Positions 26,273 through 36,157 of a DNA stretch of 59,664 nt are shown piece after piece. Below the pieces are notes generated by a model. It saw only the letters and a list, made by a program, of their open reading frames with translations, was not told where the DNA came from and ran no database searches. This DNA is from an uncultured Eubacteriales bacterium (lineage in GTDB: Bacteria; Bacillota; Clostridia; Peptostreptococcales; Anaerovoracaceae), in contig CACYHR010000012.1 in the NCBI GenBank assembly GCA_902774265.1, positions 1 through 59,664 on the forward strand, in the 5' to 3' direction. The position numbers and the translations under genes are program-made. Each line of letters begins with the position of its first letter. Position 1 is the stretch's first letter.

Positions 26273-27412
26273 ATGAGAAGAGTACACAGGTATTACAACA
26301 GATATCCTCATGGTTCACTTGAGGGATTTGCGACGAATTATGCCTATCGTTATGTAAAAAGGCGGATCATATCCGTTATTGTCGGTATAGTTATTTTGAT
26401 TATTTTCGGAATTATATTAGCTAGCGTGCTTTGTTTTGCTTATTTCCGGCCTGACCTTGATTCATACGGCACAAATACAGCCGGCGCTGCATATACCGCT
26501 CTCGGTACCCATGATAATTCCGGCACTGATTCAGCTATCGATGATACTGTCCGCACCGGTTCTGCCGGTGTTGCTGCAGGTTCTGCCGGAATTGTCGATT
26601 CTTCCGGTATTTTCGATACTGCCGGCGCTGCTGATTCCTCCGGCATATGTCCAGCCGGGGACAATGATGCGGACACTGCTTCCGGTAAAAGCAATTTCGA
26701 TGTCAAAACTATGTTTGTCAAAAAAGATATGGGCGATGAGATCGGTACGATCAATGCAAGTTCACGCTGGCAAAAATTTCATGTGTTTGTCGGAGGAGAT
26801 TACTCGAATTTAGCCAATTTCAGAATCAGTGTTCCCGGAACCGGATATCTCATTTTTGAGGTCAACAGCAAAGGAAAAACCGAAACGGACAATTTCGTAT
26901 TGATCAAAGCTGATGGTTTTGAAGGTCCTGAATATCTGACACCGAAGAGAAATAGAACATATATCGGAGTGAGCAAGGGTATTTATACTATTTCTGCAAG
27001 GTCCGTTAAATCGGAATATGATGTGCGGCTAAAGTTCAAAAAGATAAAAGAAGGAAAATTCGGAATCACAAAGACAGCAGCGCCTGTTATAAAGAAATAC
27101 AGGAGCAGAAAAGGAATACTTGCTACCGATAAGCATCCGACCCACTGGTATAAGATCAAGCACTCCAACACCAGACCAATCAGGATCAAAGCCAAAACTC
27201 TTAATTCCACCGGCGGACACGGAGGTATTCAGGTTTCTCTGTATCAGGGCGGCAGCCTGCGCGGAAACGATTTTACACTCCGCAATGAGGATTCGATAAA
27301 TTTTAAAGTACCACCGTACAAAAACGCCAGATATCTGGACAAAGGCATTTATTACATCAAAGTCGAAAGCTATCTCGGCGGCAACGGCTACTATTCAATT
27401 AAATGGAAATAG
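26273..27412 (+). CDS. Membrane-anchored protein with two PPC-like beta domains, unknown function
   Basis: 379 residues. A short basic N-terminus, one membrane helix at about 33-56 (IISVIVGIVILIIFGIILAS), then an Ala/Gly/Ser/Asp linker of degenerate repeats. Two similar domains of about 100 residues follow, each pairing a hydrophobic beta pattern with a final 'GIYYIKVES' or 'GIYTISARS' strand. This pattern resembles bacterial pre-peptidase C-terminal domains, so the exposed part may bind protein or glycan. The Gly-Asp-rich linker suggests it reaches through the wall. Start: AAAGGAG 7 nt before the ATG. Monocistronic; its 3' end is convergent with the phosphoesterase gene. Confidence 0.75.
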   Translation: MRRVHRYYNRYPHGSLEGFATNYAYRYVKRRIISVIVGIVILIIFGIILASVLCFAYFRPDLDSYGTNTAGAAYTALGTHDNSGTDSAIDDTVRTGSAGVAAGSAGIVDSSGIFDTAGAADSSGICPAGDNDADTASGKSNFDVKTMFVKKDMGDEIGTINASSRWQKFHVFVGGDYSNLANFRISVPGTGYLIFEVNSKGKTETDNFVLIKADGFEGPEYLTPKRNRTYIGVSKGIYTISARSVKSEYDVRLKFKKIKEGKFGITKTAAPVIKKYRSRKGILATDKHPTHWYKIKHSNTRPIRIKAKTLNSTGGHGGIQVSLYQGGSLRGNDFTLRNEDSINFKVPPYKNARYLDKGIYYIKVESYLGGNGYYSIKWK

Positions 27413-27464
27413 CTGCAAAGTTCCACCGGCAAAGTCTCTTTGCACGCAGTTTCACCGCATTGTT

Positions 27465-28397
27465 TCAGATCTCCATGAAACAGCATTCACAGGCATTGAT
27501 CAGCGTTGTGCCCGACGGATGGATGAGTTCACGCTCGAACCGGCCGTATTCCTTGTGTACATGTCCGTAAAAATGGTATTTCGGCTGCCATCTGTCGAGC
27601 ATAGCGTTGAAGCATTCAAAGCCTCTGTGCGGAAGGTCTTCCATGTCACCGTATCTGCGGCAAGGTGCGTGAGTAAGCAGTATGTCCATAGGTCTGCGCT
27701 TGCTGAACGGGATCGCTTCGGCCTCTGCATCCACAGCAGCGATATTATTGCCCGCGGAAATATCTGCCACACCGCGCAGGTTCCGCGGCGCCGCATCAAG
27801 AAGCCGGCCGTGCGCAGAAATATATTTCAGCCTGCGCTCGATCTGTTTCACGCGCTTTGCCATTTCTGCCTCGGTATACATATCACGGCCTTTCCGGTAT
27901 CTCATCGAACCTCCCAGACCGACGATCCTAATGATGCCGATTTTTCCGCTAAAACGCTCACGCAATGGGATACTTCCCCATACAACTCCGCCTTTCCCCG
28001 ATAAAGAACTGCCTCCGTAGAGTTGCCCCGGTATTTCTCCCTGCCAGGCCGGCATCAGCTGCATCAGCACATCCTTTTCGATATCCGCCGCCCTGCGGCT
28101 GCGGCTGACTCTCACCGCGCGCATGCTGCCGGTTTCCTTGTCGTAATAAATCTCAGCGATCTTATCATCTACAGGAATACACCCCTGAGGGGGATACGTG
28201 TCATAAATCGAATCATGATTTCCGCGTATATACAGAAGCGGCACATTGGTCATCGTTACCAGAAATTCAAGATATGCCGGAGCCAGATCGCCCGCGGAAA
28301 GAATGAGATCCACCCCTTCCAGACGCTCATCCTGCCTGCCCGGACTGCTGTCCCACCATTCATTGATTTCATTATCAGCTATTATCAGTATCTTCAT
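27465..28397 (-). CDS. Calcineurin-like metallophosphoesterase (cytoplasmic)
   Basis: 310 residues without a signal peptide. Metal-site motifs: LSAGDLAP (GD box), LYIRGNHDSIYD (GNHD box), LLTHAP and FYGHVHKEYG (GHxH box). The first motif, normally DxH, reads IADNEINEWW, so the usual histidine is not evident. It lies downstream of the ParB/BMP gene (110 bp) and could be the operon's last gene. Substrate unknown. Confidence 0.85.
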   Translation of the reverse strand: MKILIIADNEINEWWDSSPGRQDERLEGVDLILSAGDLAPAYLEFLVTMTNVPLLYIRGNHDSIYDTYPPQGCIPVDDKIAEIYYDKETGSMRAVRVSRSRRAADIEKDVLMQLMPAWQGEIPGQLYGGSSLSGKGGVVWGSIPLRERFSGKIGIIRIVGLGGSMRYRKGRDMYTEAEMAKRVKQIERRLKYISAHGRLLDAAPRNLRGVADISAGNNIAAVDAEAEAIPFSKRRPMDILLTHAPCRRYGDMEDLPHRGFECFNAMLDRWQPKYHFYGHVHKEYGRFERELIHPSGTTLINACECCFMEI

Positions 28398-28507
28398 ATA
28401 CGCATAAACCGGGACCGCATCCCGGGATCAGTTAAACTTTTTTTCTATCTGTATCGCCGTATTATCTGTCACCGGAAACGGTAATAACATAAGCGGCAGC
28501 GGACACT

Positions 28508-30577
28508 TTACTTTATTCCGCTTACTTTAACGGTCTGTCTGCCCTCATCGGTAAGCATCCAGTCGTCAGGGATCTCCCCTATGACATTCTCATTCAGCCA
28601 GTTCATTGTAATTATGTCCTTGCTTGTCAGCGTTGCATCATCCTCATGTCTGATCAGCCCTTCCTGACTGTGCAGTTCGCCATCAAAAGGATTCATACTT
28701 CCGCTGATTATATCCGATCTGAGAATATTCACGAGCTGCCTGGTGTACGGCGAGAGATCATCCGCGAGTTCTATATCGACGACTCCCGAAATCATTCCCC
28801 ACCAGTAATTAGTCGCCTGATCTTTTTTGTCAAGCAGCTTCAGCTGATAGGTTCCGTCCAATATAGACTTGATGATGATCTCGTACAGCTTGCCCCACTT
28901 CCATATCGGAGCAGCCAGATTCCTGATCATGCACCGGCCGGACAGATCGTTGCCCTTACCCGGCTCGCATTCTGTCACATAACAAACCCCGTATGCCTGG
29001 CTTCCATCTATATTATGCAGTGAATCAACCGCAGAAATAACATGTATCCCACGGCCGACCATCGACCACCACCAGTTGCTGTCCTGTTTTGCCGACCAGT
29101 ACAGATGTATCTTTACCTGAGGATCAGCCATAGCAGCGCCGATCGCAAAAGCATTGATGCAGGCAATCGTCCCGTATATCGGATAATCCGAGCAGTATCC
29201 TATCGTGTGCGTCCCGTCTGCCGCAGCCGCAGCACCCGCCACTATGCCGGCAAGAAATTTCGCCTCGTAAAGCTTGGCATAGTAAGTCCGAACTGCCTGA
29301 TGCGCCAGGTTGATGGAGCAGTTGAGAAATATAACGTCCTCATATTTGATCGCGGCGCGGAGGGTGTCGTCCATCTGCGTCACGGCAGTTGTAAAAACCA
29401 CATTAGCGCCCCATCTGACAGACGCTTCCACAGCCGCTTCAAAAGTATCATACTCTTCATCCTTCCCGGTGATGAATTTCGCAGTTTCGACCAATCCTCC
29501 GTATCTGCGCTCCATGAGTTTCCTTCCGACTTCGTGGTTGTACATCCAGTTCGATTCATCAGGATCCCGGCCGTATATAAAGGCGGCACGAAGCGGCTGC
29601 TTTTCGGTATAGTGAAGTGTCAGTATCTTACCGACAGTGCCTCCGGTCTTGCTGATCGCGGCGCCGGTACGCTCTATAATCTCGCCGGCCTTGCCCAGAA
29701 GCCCCGAAGGCTTCGGGATCTCATCGTCGGCCGGCTCTATGATAGCTACTTTTTCATCATTTACTGCAGTCAGATATTCCTTTCGGATCTTGCGTATGCG
29801 CTTGTCCATCTCTTTTTCATTCGTAACTTCAAGCGCATCCTTTACATATATTCTCAGGTAAATGAGAAATGCATCGCCAGTTGTCATCTGAGGCATGTCT
29901 TCACTGCGGTCGTTAAATATCTCCGAAAAACTCCAATATACGGCGCGCAGGGATTTTACGACATCCTCAGGCCACTGTTCGTTCGGCGGCAGCCTCCTGC
30001 CGGTTCTGCCTGTCCCGACAGGCATGTCCTGCCCCAGCAGCTCGGCGATTTCATGGTACGACCCGGGCTCTGAGCATTCAATGTCGTAGAGCGGACATAC
30101 GCTGTAAAAATCGAGAAATTCATCATATGCCGGGTCGTTATCAAGTTTTTCATCATCCGGCAGTATGCGCGTGACATCTGCCATGATGGTCGGCATCTCG
30201 AGGTACCGGCTGACCGACACACGTTTGTTGCCCTCCTGAACATAGAATCTGTGTCTGTACTCATATACCCTGATCGGATCACTGAATCCTTCCCGCATCT
30301 GATCGCGGTAGAGGTTTTCCCATTTCATGCCGAATTCCGAATCCTGCTCGAGCAGAGGCATGAAATTCGGCGCAAATGAATTCTGCCTCCCCATTGTCTT
30401 TGTCCCCACGATAAAAGCGACCGGGATTTCAAGCAACCCCAGTACCTGATTTCTCAGCATCCTGTTATCCGGAACCAGATCATCGAGCGCCGGCAGGAAA
30501 GGATATTCTCCCTTCGACAGCATGGCCTTATATTCTTTCTCTCCCGCCTTGCGGGCCTTTAAATATTCATCAAGCAT
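28508..30577 (-). CDS. ParB-like domain fused to BMP/PnrA-type ligand-binding domain
   Basis: 689 residues, no signal peptide, so probably cytoplasmic despite its substrate-binding-protein-like half. At about 100-140 is a ParB/Srx-like block (DPIRVYEYRHRFYVQEGNKRVSVSRYLEM). From about 325 to 600 is a BMP family (basic membrane protein, purine-nucleoside receptor) fold: RAAFIYGRDPDESNWMYNHE, ANVVFTTAVTQMDDTLRAAI, FLAGIVAGAAA, GTIACINAFAIGAAM. Only 32 bp separate it from jetD upstream. A ligand-sensing regulator is possible. Whether it takes part in defence is unknown. Confidence 0.8.
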   Translation of the reverse strand: MLDEYLKARKAGEKEYKAMLSKGEYPFLPALDDLVPDNRMLRNQVLGLLEIPVAFIVGTKTMGRQNSFAPNFMPLLEQDSEFGMKWENLYRDQMREGFSDPIRVYEYRHRFYVQEGNKRVSVSRYLEMPTIMADVTRILPDDEKLDNDPAYDEFLDFYSVCPLYDIECSEPGSYHEIAELLGQDMPVGTGRTGRRLPPNEQWPEDVVKSLRAVYWSFSEIFNDRSEDMPQMTTGDAFLIYLRIYVKDALEVTNEKEMDKRIRKIRKEYLTAVNDEKVAIIEPADDEIPKPSGLLGKAGEIIERTGAAISKTGGTVGKILTLHYTEKQPLRAAFIYGRDPDESNWMYNHEVGRKLMERRYGGLVETAKFITGKDEEYDTFEAAVEASVRWGANVVFTTAVTQMDDTLRAAIKYEDVIFLNCSINLAHQAVRTYYAKLYEAKFLAGIVAGAAAAADGTHTIGYCSDYPIYGTIACINAFAIGAAMADPQVKIHLYWSAKQDSNWWWSMVGRGIHVISAVDSLHNIDGSQAYGVCYVTECEPGKGNDLSGRCMIRNLAAPIWKWGKLYEIIIKSILDGTYQLKLLDKKDQATNYWWGMISGVVDIELADDLSPYTRQLVNILRSDIISGSMNPFDGELHSQEGLIRHEDDATLTSKDIITMNWLNENVIGEIPDDWMLTDEGRQTVKVSGIK

Positions 30578-30609
30578 TATATGTTTTAACTCCTGTCAGA
30601 TTTATTTTA

Positions 30610-32019
30610 TCACTCAGCGAAACTTTCCTGCTCCAGCTTCAGTCCCGCATCCAGCATCATTTCAAACAGCTCCCGCTGATCCGCATAAAACGGATCTGAT
30701 CTCATTGCTTCAAGAGTTCTGATATCATGAGCAGTCATCGGACGGCCGCTGCTGCGGTATCTCATGAATGTTTTGCAGTCCATTCTGTATGTTTTGAACC
30801 GTATACCGCATCCTTCACACAAGGATTTCCATATTCTGAATCCGCCGCAGTCTATATCACCTGAATGCATGAATTCTGCCGACGGATACGAAATGCTGAG
30901 ATCTTTAATAAAGTTTCTCTTCTTCCTTCCGGCAAATCCCCCAATATATATGACCATAGCTTTCTTTCCTTCTACTATAGTTTCCTGCTGATAATATGAA
31001 GTAAGATTCTCAACGGTCAATACGCAGTCCGGGGCTGATTCCGGATCCGCTCTGACAAAATCCAGGTCGCGAAGAGTCAGGCCGATTCCATTATCCGGCA
31101 CGGACAGATCTACGCTGCTATCTCCTATGATGATTCCCGCATGGCCTTTCATATAGATCCATAGAGGATTTCTGTATATGCCGTAGTTCTCCAATATCTC
31201 ATCAGTGCTGAGGTTTTCAGCCTGACTATCTGCATCTTTCCCAAAGGTTCCGCCTCCGAAATTCCTTATTACGGATGCAGCTTTATCAAGTATCTTCTCT
31301 GCAATCTTCGAGTCGTTGAATACGGCTGTTGAAAACTGTCTGAGATATATGTCACGTTCATTATTTATTATCGCAGCTACCAGGCTGCAAAGCCTGTCAA
31401 ATCCGGCCGGATCGTCAACATCTGCAAATTGTCTGATGCTTTCTCCGGCGTCGATCCTCCCGATCACCCGGTTCAGGAAGTTGACCAGTACGCCTGTATC
31501 TGCAGCCGATGTACTACTGACATCTGTGAACGCGGTGCAGATTCCGTATTTGTTCAGATAATCTTCGCATATATCCTTTATCCGCTCCTCTTTTTTCCAT
31601 AAAGGGAGACGGCTCAGATATCTGTATGCTTCCGGGATGTTTTCGGTGTTCAAAGCTGCTTTTTCAAGGATGTGTCCTTCAATGCCGTCTCGCCAATACA
31701 GCCTTATCAGGCCCTTTTGTTCCAGAACGTAAAACTGCTGGTGGAGCACATCATATGCGCCGGATGCTTCATCAAAATAATCCGGGAAATTCTTTTTGTC
31801 AATACGGCAGAAAATTCCGCGCCTGCGCGCGGGAGCTGTTTTTACGCTGTCTATTGCCGGCTCTGCGCATCCGGCTTCCGCCACACTTTTCGGCATTTCC
31901 GAAACACCGGAATCTCTGACAGCGCTCTCTCCGCTGCCATACCGCTCTGCCCTGTATGCAGAGCTGTTCTCATAGCTGTCAAGCAGTTTATTCAGAACGA
32001 TGCTGTCGTATCTTTTCAT
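30610..32019 (-). CDS. jetD: Wadjet subunit JetD (DUF2220 Toprim nuclease)
   Basis: 469 residues. The C-terminal Toprim-like DUF2220 domain shows VENLTSYYQQETIV (glutamate of the E motif), VIYIGGFAGRKKRNFI and the acidic metal site HSGDIDCGGFRI. In Wadjet systems JetD cleaves circular plasmid DNA after JetABC extrude a loop. The N-terminal half is the arm and winged-helix region. It follows jetC by 90 bp in the same direction. The start at 32019 lacks a strong ribosome binding site. Confidence 0.9.
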   Translation of the reverse strand: MKRYDSIVLNKLLDSYENSSAYRAERYGSGESAVRDSGVSEMPKSVAEAGCAEPAIDSVKTAPARRRGIFCRIDKKNFPDYFDEASGAYDVLHQQFYVLEQKGLIRLYWRDGIEGHILEKAALNTENIPEAYRYLSRLPLWKKEERIKDICEDYLNKYGICTAFTDVSSTSAADTGVLVNFLNRVIGRIDAGESIRQFADVDDPAGFDRLCSLVAAIINNERDIYLRQFSTAVFNDSKIAEKILDKAASVIRNFGGGTFGKDADSQAENLSTDEILENYGIYRNPLWIYMKGHAGIIIGDSSVDLSVPDNGIGLTLRDLDFVRADPESAPDCVLTVENLTSYYQQETIVEGKKAMVIYIGGFAGRKKRNFIKDLSISYPSAEFMHSGDIDCGGFRIWKSLCEGCGIRFKTYRMDCKTFMRYRSSGRPMTAHDIRTLEAMRSDPFYADQRELFEMMLDAGLKLEQESFAE

Positions 32020-32109
32020 ATCATTCTTATCTGTTTTTAATCATTCCACATCCATTTATTCCCGATCATTGCCACGGTTTCGATTCAGACTTCGGTACGG
32101 AATCAGGAT

Positions 32110-35100
32110 CTATGCTCTCAGTTTATCAAATTCCTCGACATAGCTGAGTTCCCCGTCCGCAAGTACGAGCAGCACACTGTCAACAGACGGCGCAATGTAC
32201 TGTATTTTTTCAGGCGGCGCAGCTATTATCGGCTGCAGATCAGAACCGGTCATAAACGACAGTACTCCGGACATACGGCTGTCATCCATATTGTTGAACG
32301 CTTCGTCAAGCATGACCAGACCGATCGAATCTCCGCCTATATTGCTGCGATACAGCTGCATGAATGAAGCAGCGATCGTAATGTAGAAAGGCGTCTGTGT
32401 TTCTCCGCCGCTTTTCTCCCGGCTCACCTTGGAATACAGCATATAGTTGCCATCGTCCAATGATATCCGTATATCATAGTCCATGTAAGTACGATAGTCG
32501 GTATATTCTTCCAGAGTCCTGCTGCTGTTCTCATCATCGAGCGCAAGCTTTTCAAAGAGCTCATCTATCGCCTCTCTGTGCGCCTCATTGAACGAACTGC
32601 TGAATAGACTCTCGCCTCCCATGATATTGAAGTCATCCATTATCATGTCATAGAACTTCCTGAGATTCTTACGCGGTTCATATCTGAATTCGTAGCTTTC
32701 ATTGCTGAAATGGATCCCTGAAAGGGCTCTGTTGAGATTTTTGAATTCACTCTGTGCCTGCTTGATATTCTCCTGCAGCCGCGCCAGGAACTGCTCGTGA
32801 AATTCCAGCTCGGCTTTTTCACGTGCGCTCCTTACCTTGTCTTCATACTCGAGCAGTCTGGAATTCTTCAGTTTGTCATACTCAGCATTGTATTCAGGAT
32901 ATGCCTCCAGAGAATCTGCCGCTCCGAAGTCGTGTGCAGATCTGTATCTGCTCATAGCCTCTTTCATCAGAGCCTCGGCCTTCTCTCTCCTGGTGCGGTT
33001 GCCTTTTCTTGCTGACTCATAACCCTGCTTGTATTTCTCGAACTCCCGGCCAGAACTTCTTTTGAGATATTCCTTTTCACAGTCGGCAGCATCATCACCG
33101 AGCTTATCATACACCTCCGAAACGATTTCCTCCTGTCGCATCTGCTGATATGACAGCCTGTCCAGCTGCTCATCCGCGCTGCGGATCGTACTGTCGCAAT
33201 CACCGATCTTCCTGCTGATCGTCCTGAGTCTGGCACCCATCTCAGTCTTTTCGCTCTCCAGAGCATCCAGCCGCATTTGTTTCTGCAGCATTGTCTTGCT
33301 TGTCTGTATCTCTGCGATCTCTCTGCTGCAATTCTCTATCTCCGCCTCATGACTGCGCATCGCCTCAAGAGAACTCAGGCTGTATCTCACATCCATCTCA
33401 TATGTCTGATCCAGACTGTCTATCATCAGGCTCAGATGATCATAATGTCTGCGCTCTTTCTGAATATTGATCTCGAGAAGTCTCTTTTCGTTTTTTGCCT
33501 GCTCAAGCTGTATTGCAATAGCTCCGGAGCCGATATACGGTTTTTCATATATCTTCGGAGAAATTGCTGACGCTACATGATTCTGATATCTCATGCACTG
33601 CCTGGTTATTGCGACAGGATATTTTTTCAACTCCTGATAGCTTCCGGCACAATGCACCTTGCCCAGAATCATATTGACATATCTTCTCGCCCAGATATTC
33701 TTTGAAGTTACACACTCTGCCAGCGTACCCTCCGGCGCATCATCGTACTCAGCCAGCTTAGCAGTGTTGATGAGTCCGACTCCGTATATCTTCTTTTGCT
33801 GACGCAGCTTGTCGTAAACGCTGAGAGCTATATCAAAGTCCTCCGGCTCGGTTATCAGGTAGAATCTCTGCGTGTTGAGATAACCCTCAACAGCATTCGT
33901 CCATGCCGGTTTAGTGATTTCCAGGAGTTCGCATAATATCCTTACCTCTCCGGCTCTGCCGACTCTTCTCAGCTCCTCTCTTATACCCGACTGAAGCATT
34001 TCAACCTCAGGGCGATAGACAAGTTTACGGTCTTCGAGCATGCGTATCCTACCGTTCAGCTCTTTGAGTTCATTCTCAAGCGAATCGATCCCGAGACCGC
34101 ATTCGGCGAACTGACGGTTATACTTATCATAGTTTTCCTTTTTATAATCCTGTACTGTCCGGAGTCCGATATGCACGATAGTCAGATCGGCAAGAGAAGA
34201 CAAAGCTTTAAGCGCTTTGACATAATCGTGCAGTACACTGAGTATTTCCCCGTGCTCAGAGTCAGCCAGATCCGGTTTGCTGCCATCATGCTCCGACTGC
34301 CACGCCAGTTGTGCGCCCAGGCATTTTATCAGCATTTCTGCATTCTCTGCCGCATCTTTCGCAGCATCATACAGTTCAGCTACCTTCGGTTTATCCTCTT
34401 TTAACAGCTCCTCGAGATTTTTCATGCGCTTCTCGAGTTCCTGCTTTGCCTGGAACTTTTCATCATTTTCGAGTTCAAGCCGCAGCTGAATTATACTCTC
34501 ATCCTTGGCTCTTATCAGTTTATCCAGTTTTGATTCTTCGCTCTGCAGATGCTTTATACTTGCCGATGCTTTGCGCTGTCTATCCTTCAGACCGCTTATC
34601 TGCTCATCAAGAATATCCTTTTCGACTCTCGCAAGATAATACTCATGTCGGCTGTCGATACGAATATACTTATCTACCTCTGCCTTTCGCTCCCTTATTT
34701 CATCGAGTTCCGCTATCCTCTGCCGGACATCCTGCAGCATCCTCTCGAGATCCTGGAAGCTTCTGACATTTTCACGCAGTGCATCTATATTGACTTTCTT
34801 CTCGTCCAGAACATAAGAATATACAAAATCCTTAATATCGTGTATCGGTCTGAACGCCAGAGCCTTCGGAATAAGATTCAGGAACTTATCTTCAAGCCTC
34901 CCGAAACGGTTCAGCATAAGCTTTTGCGCACCTTTTCTCGTATTATCGTGTCTGATTCCTTTGTTTGTGGAAAGGAACTGTGAAACGCTCTTGACCTTGC
35001 TGCCCGTAAAGAACATATCGTCATCGAGTTCACGGTTATCCGCGATATACCAGCGCATAGCCGGTTCCTTTTCCTCGGAGGCGGAATCCATAACAGCACC

Positions 35101-35433
35101 TGCTATGAAGAACTGTTTTTTCTCTTCATCATAAAACTCAAGCGCTATATGCGCCGATATATTACCGGTCCTTTCGTATGGTCTGTCTTCCTTGCCGGTC
35201 TTGCATCTGACATAGCTTCCAAGAGTCCTTCGCCCCTGATTGCGCTCGCCGTCGCTGTGTGCAGCTTTGTTGAAATTGGAGGTCTTACATGTCAGAACGA
35301 ACTGTATGGCATCCAGAATCGTTGACTTACCTGCTCCGTTCTCGCCGGACAGCAATACCGAGCCGGAGAATTCTATTGTCTCGTTCTCGAATCTGTGCCA
35401 GTTGATCAGCCTGATCCTGGTCAAAGTCTTCAT
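32110..35433 (-). CDS. jetC: Wadjet subunit JetC (SMC/MukB-like ATPase)
   Basis: 1107 residues. ATPase head: Walker A GENGAGKSTILDAI at 30-43, signature REKSGGETQTPFY near 990 and Walker B LVMLDEAFNNMD near 1040. Two long charged coiled-coil arms flank a central hinge-like segment (about 520-640). It is the loop-extruding motor of the complex that senses circular DNA. It overlaps the jetB stop codon by one base (TAATG). The full length for the family and all ATP motifs are present. Confidence 0.93.
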   Translation of the reverse strand: MKTLTRIRLINWHRFENETIEFSGSVLLSGENGAGKSTILDAIQFVLTCKTSNFNKAAHSDGERNQGRRTLGSYVRCKTGKEDRPYERTGNISAHIALEFYDEEKKQFFIAGAVMDSASEEKEPAMRWYIADNRELDDDMFFTGSKVKSVSQFLSTNKGIRHDNTRKGAQKLMLNRFGRLEDKFLNLIPKALAFRPIHDIKDFVYSYVLDEKKVNIDALRENVRSFQDLERMLQDVRQRIAELDEIRERKAEVDKYIRIDSRHEYYLARVEKDILDEQISGLKDRQRKASASIKHLQSEESKLDKLIRAKDESIIQLRLELENDEKFQAKQELEKRMKNLEELLKEDKPKVAELYDAAKDAAENAEMLIKCLGAQLAWQSEHDGSKPDLADSEHGEILSVLHDYVKALKALSSLADLTIVHIGLRTVQDYKKENYDKYNRQFAECGLGIDSLENELKELNGRIRMLEDRKLVYRPEVEMLQSGIREELRRVGRAGEVRILCELLEITKPAWTNAVEGYLNTQRFYLITEPEDFDIALSVYDKLRQQKKIYGVGLINTAKLAEYDDAPEGTLAECVTSKNIWARRYVNMILGKVHCAGSYQELKKYPVAITRQCMRYQNHVASAISPKIYEKPYIGSGAIAIQLEQAKNEKRLLEINIQKERRHYDHLSLMIDSLDQTYEMDVRYSLSSLEAMRSHEAEIENCSREIAEIQTSKTMLQKQMRLDALESEKTEMGARLRTISRKIGDCDSTIRSADEQLDRLSYQQMRQEEIVSEVYDKLGDDAADCEKEYLKRSSGREFEKYKQGYESARKGNRTRREKAEALMKEAMSRYRSAHDFGAADSLEAYPEYNAEYDKLKNSRLLEYEDKVRSAREKAELEFHEQFLARLQENIKQAQSEFKNLNRALSGIHFSNESYEFRYEPRKNLRKFYDMIMDDFNIMGGESLFSSSFNEAHREAIDELFEKLALDDENSSRTLEEYTDYRTYMDYDIRISLDDGNYMLYSKVSREKSGGETQTPFYITIAASFMQLYRSNIGGDSIGLVMLDEAFNNMDDSRMSGVLSFMTGSDLQPIIAAPPEKIQYIAPSVDSVLLVLADGELSYVEEFDKLRA

Positions 35434-36155
35434 TACGATTCTTCCTCCTCGCTTTCGTCATCCGGATCTGCCACAAAAGTATCCGCACCGGTGCCGGATC
35501 CAACATGGTCCGTCGCTTCATCGCTGACACCGGTTTCCGCAATATCCGCTGCTGCATTGGAACCAATTTCTGCAGTGTCTGCCGCACCCCTGCGATACCG
35601 CTCAAGCAGCTCACTGACACGCCGTATCTCATCCACTCTGATCGCCATGAGTATGGAATCATATATCAGTATCCTGGATTCCTCACTCACCATTTTGCCA
35701 TCGAGCAGTTCTATCAGATTATAACGCCTGAACTTCCTGAGGGCGTTCCACATAATAGTTTTCCCGATCTGCTCACTCCGGATCTGCATGGACATATATT
35801 TTTCCTGTATATCCCCCATGTTTATAACGACATCAGTCAGAGACAGCTCGCGCTTCTTTTCGTCGAACAGTATCCGCAGTATGAGCAGTATTATCGATTC
35901 ATACATCGACAGCTGCAAATGATTGTTCTTTTCGAGATTGATCAGCTGAACAACTCCATATTCCTCATTGATCTCAAGCTGAAAACTGAGTATTCCCAGG
36001 TAGTTATCGAACACCTTGCGATGCCTCAGTACGAAATAATAATCGCTTTTCGTCTGCTCTTTTTTGCGCAGGATGAAGCCCATGCTCATCAGCCGGTTCA
36101 TTACCCTCCTGAATTCGTCCCGATCCTTCTGTATCATTCCTTCGAACAATTCCAT
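35433..36155 (-). CDS. jetB: Wadjet subunit JetB (DUF4194, MukE-like)
   Basis: 240 residues. The DUF4194/MukE-like core covers about 1-195 (FRRVMNRLMSMGFILRKKEQ, ESIILLILRILFDEKKRE, ALRKFRRYNLIELLDGKM); the tail is acidic and of low complexity. It bridges JetA and JetC. Start: ACAGGAGG 8 nt before the ATG, right after the jetA stop codon. Confidence 0.9.
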   Translation of the reverse strand: MELFEGMIQKDRDEFRRVMNRLMSMGFILRKKEQTKSDYYFVLRHRKVFDNYLGILSFQLEINEEYGVVQLINLEKNNHLQLSMYESIILLILRILFDEKKRELSLTDVVINMGDIQEKYMSMQIRSEQIGKTIMWNALRKFRRYNLIELLDGKMVSEESRILIYDSILMAIRVDEIRRVSELLERYRRGAADTAEIGSNAAADIAETGVSDEATDHVGSGTGADTFVADPDDESEEEES

Positions 36156-36157
36156 CG

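Noticed and set aside
29042-30073. 343-codon plus-strand open frame
   Set aside because: It lies wholly opposite the ParB/BMP gene, has no ribosome binding site, and its composition is that of an antisense shadow.
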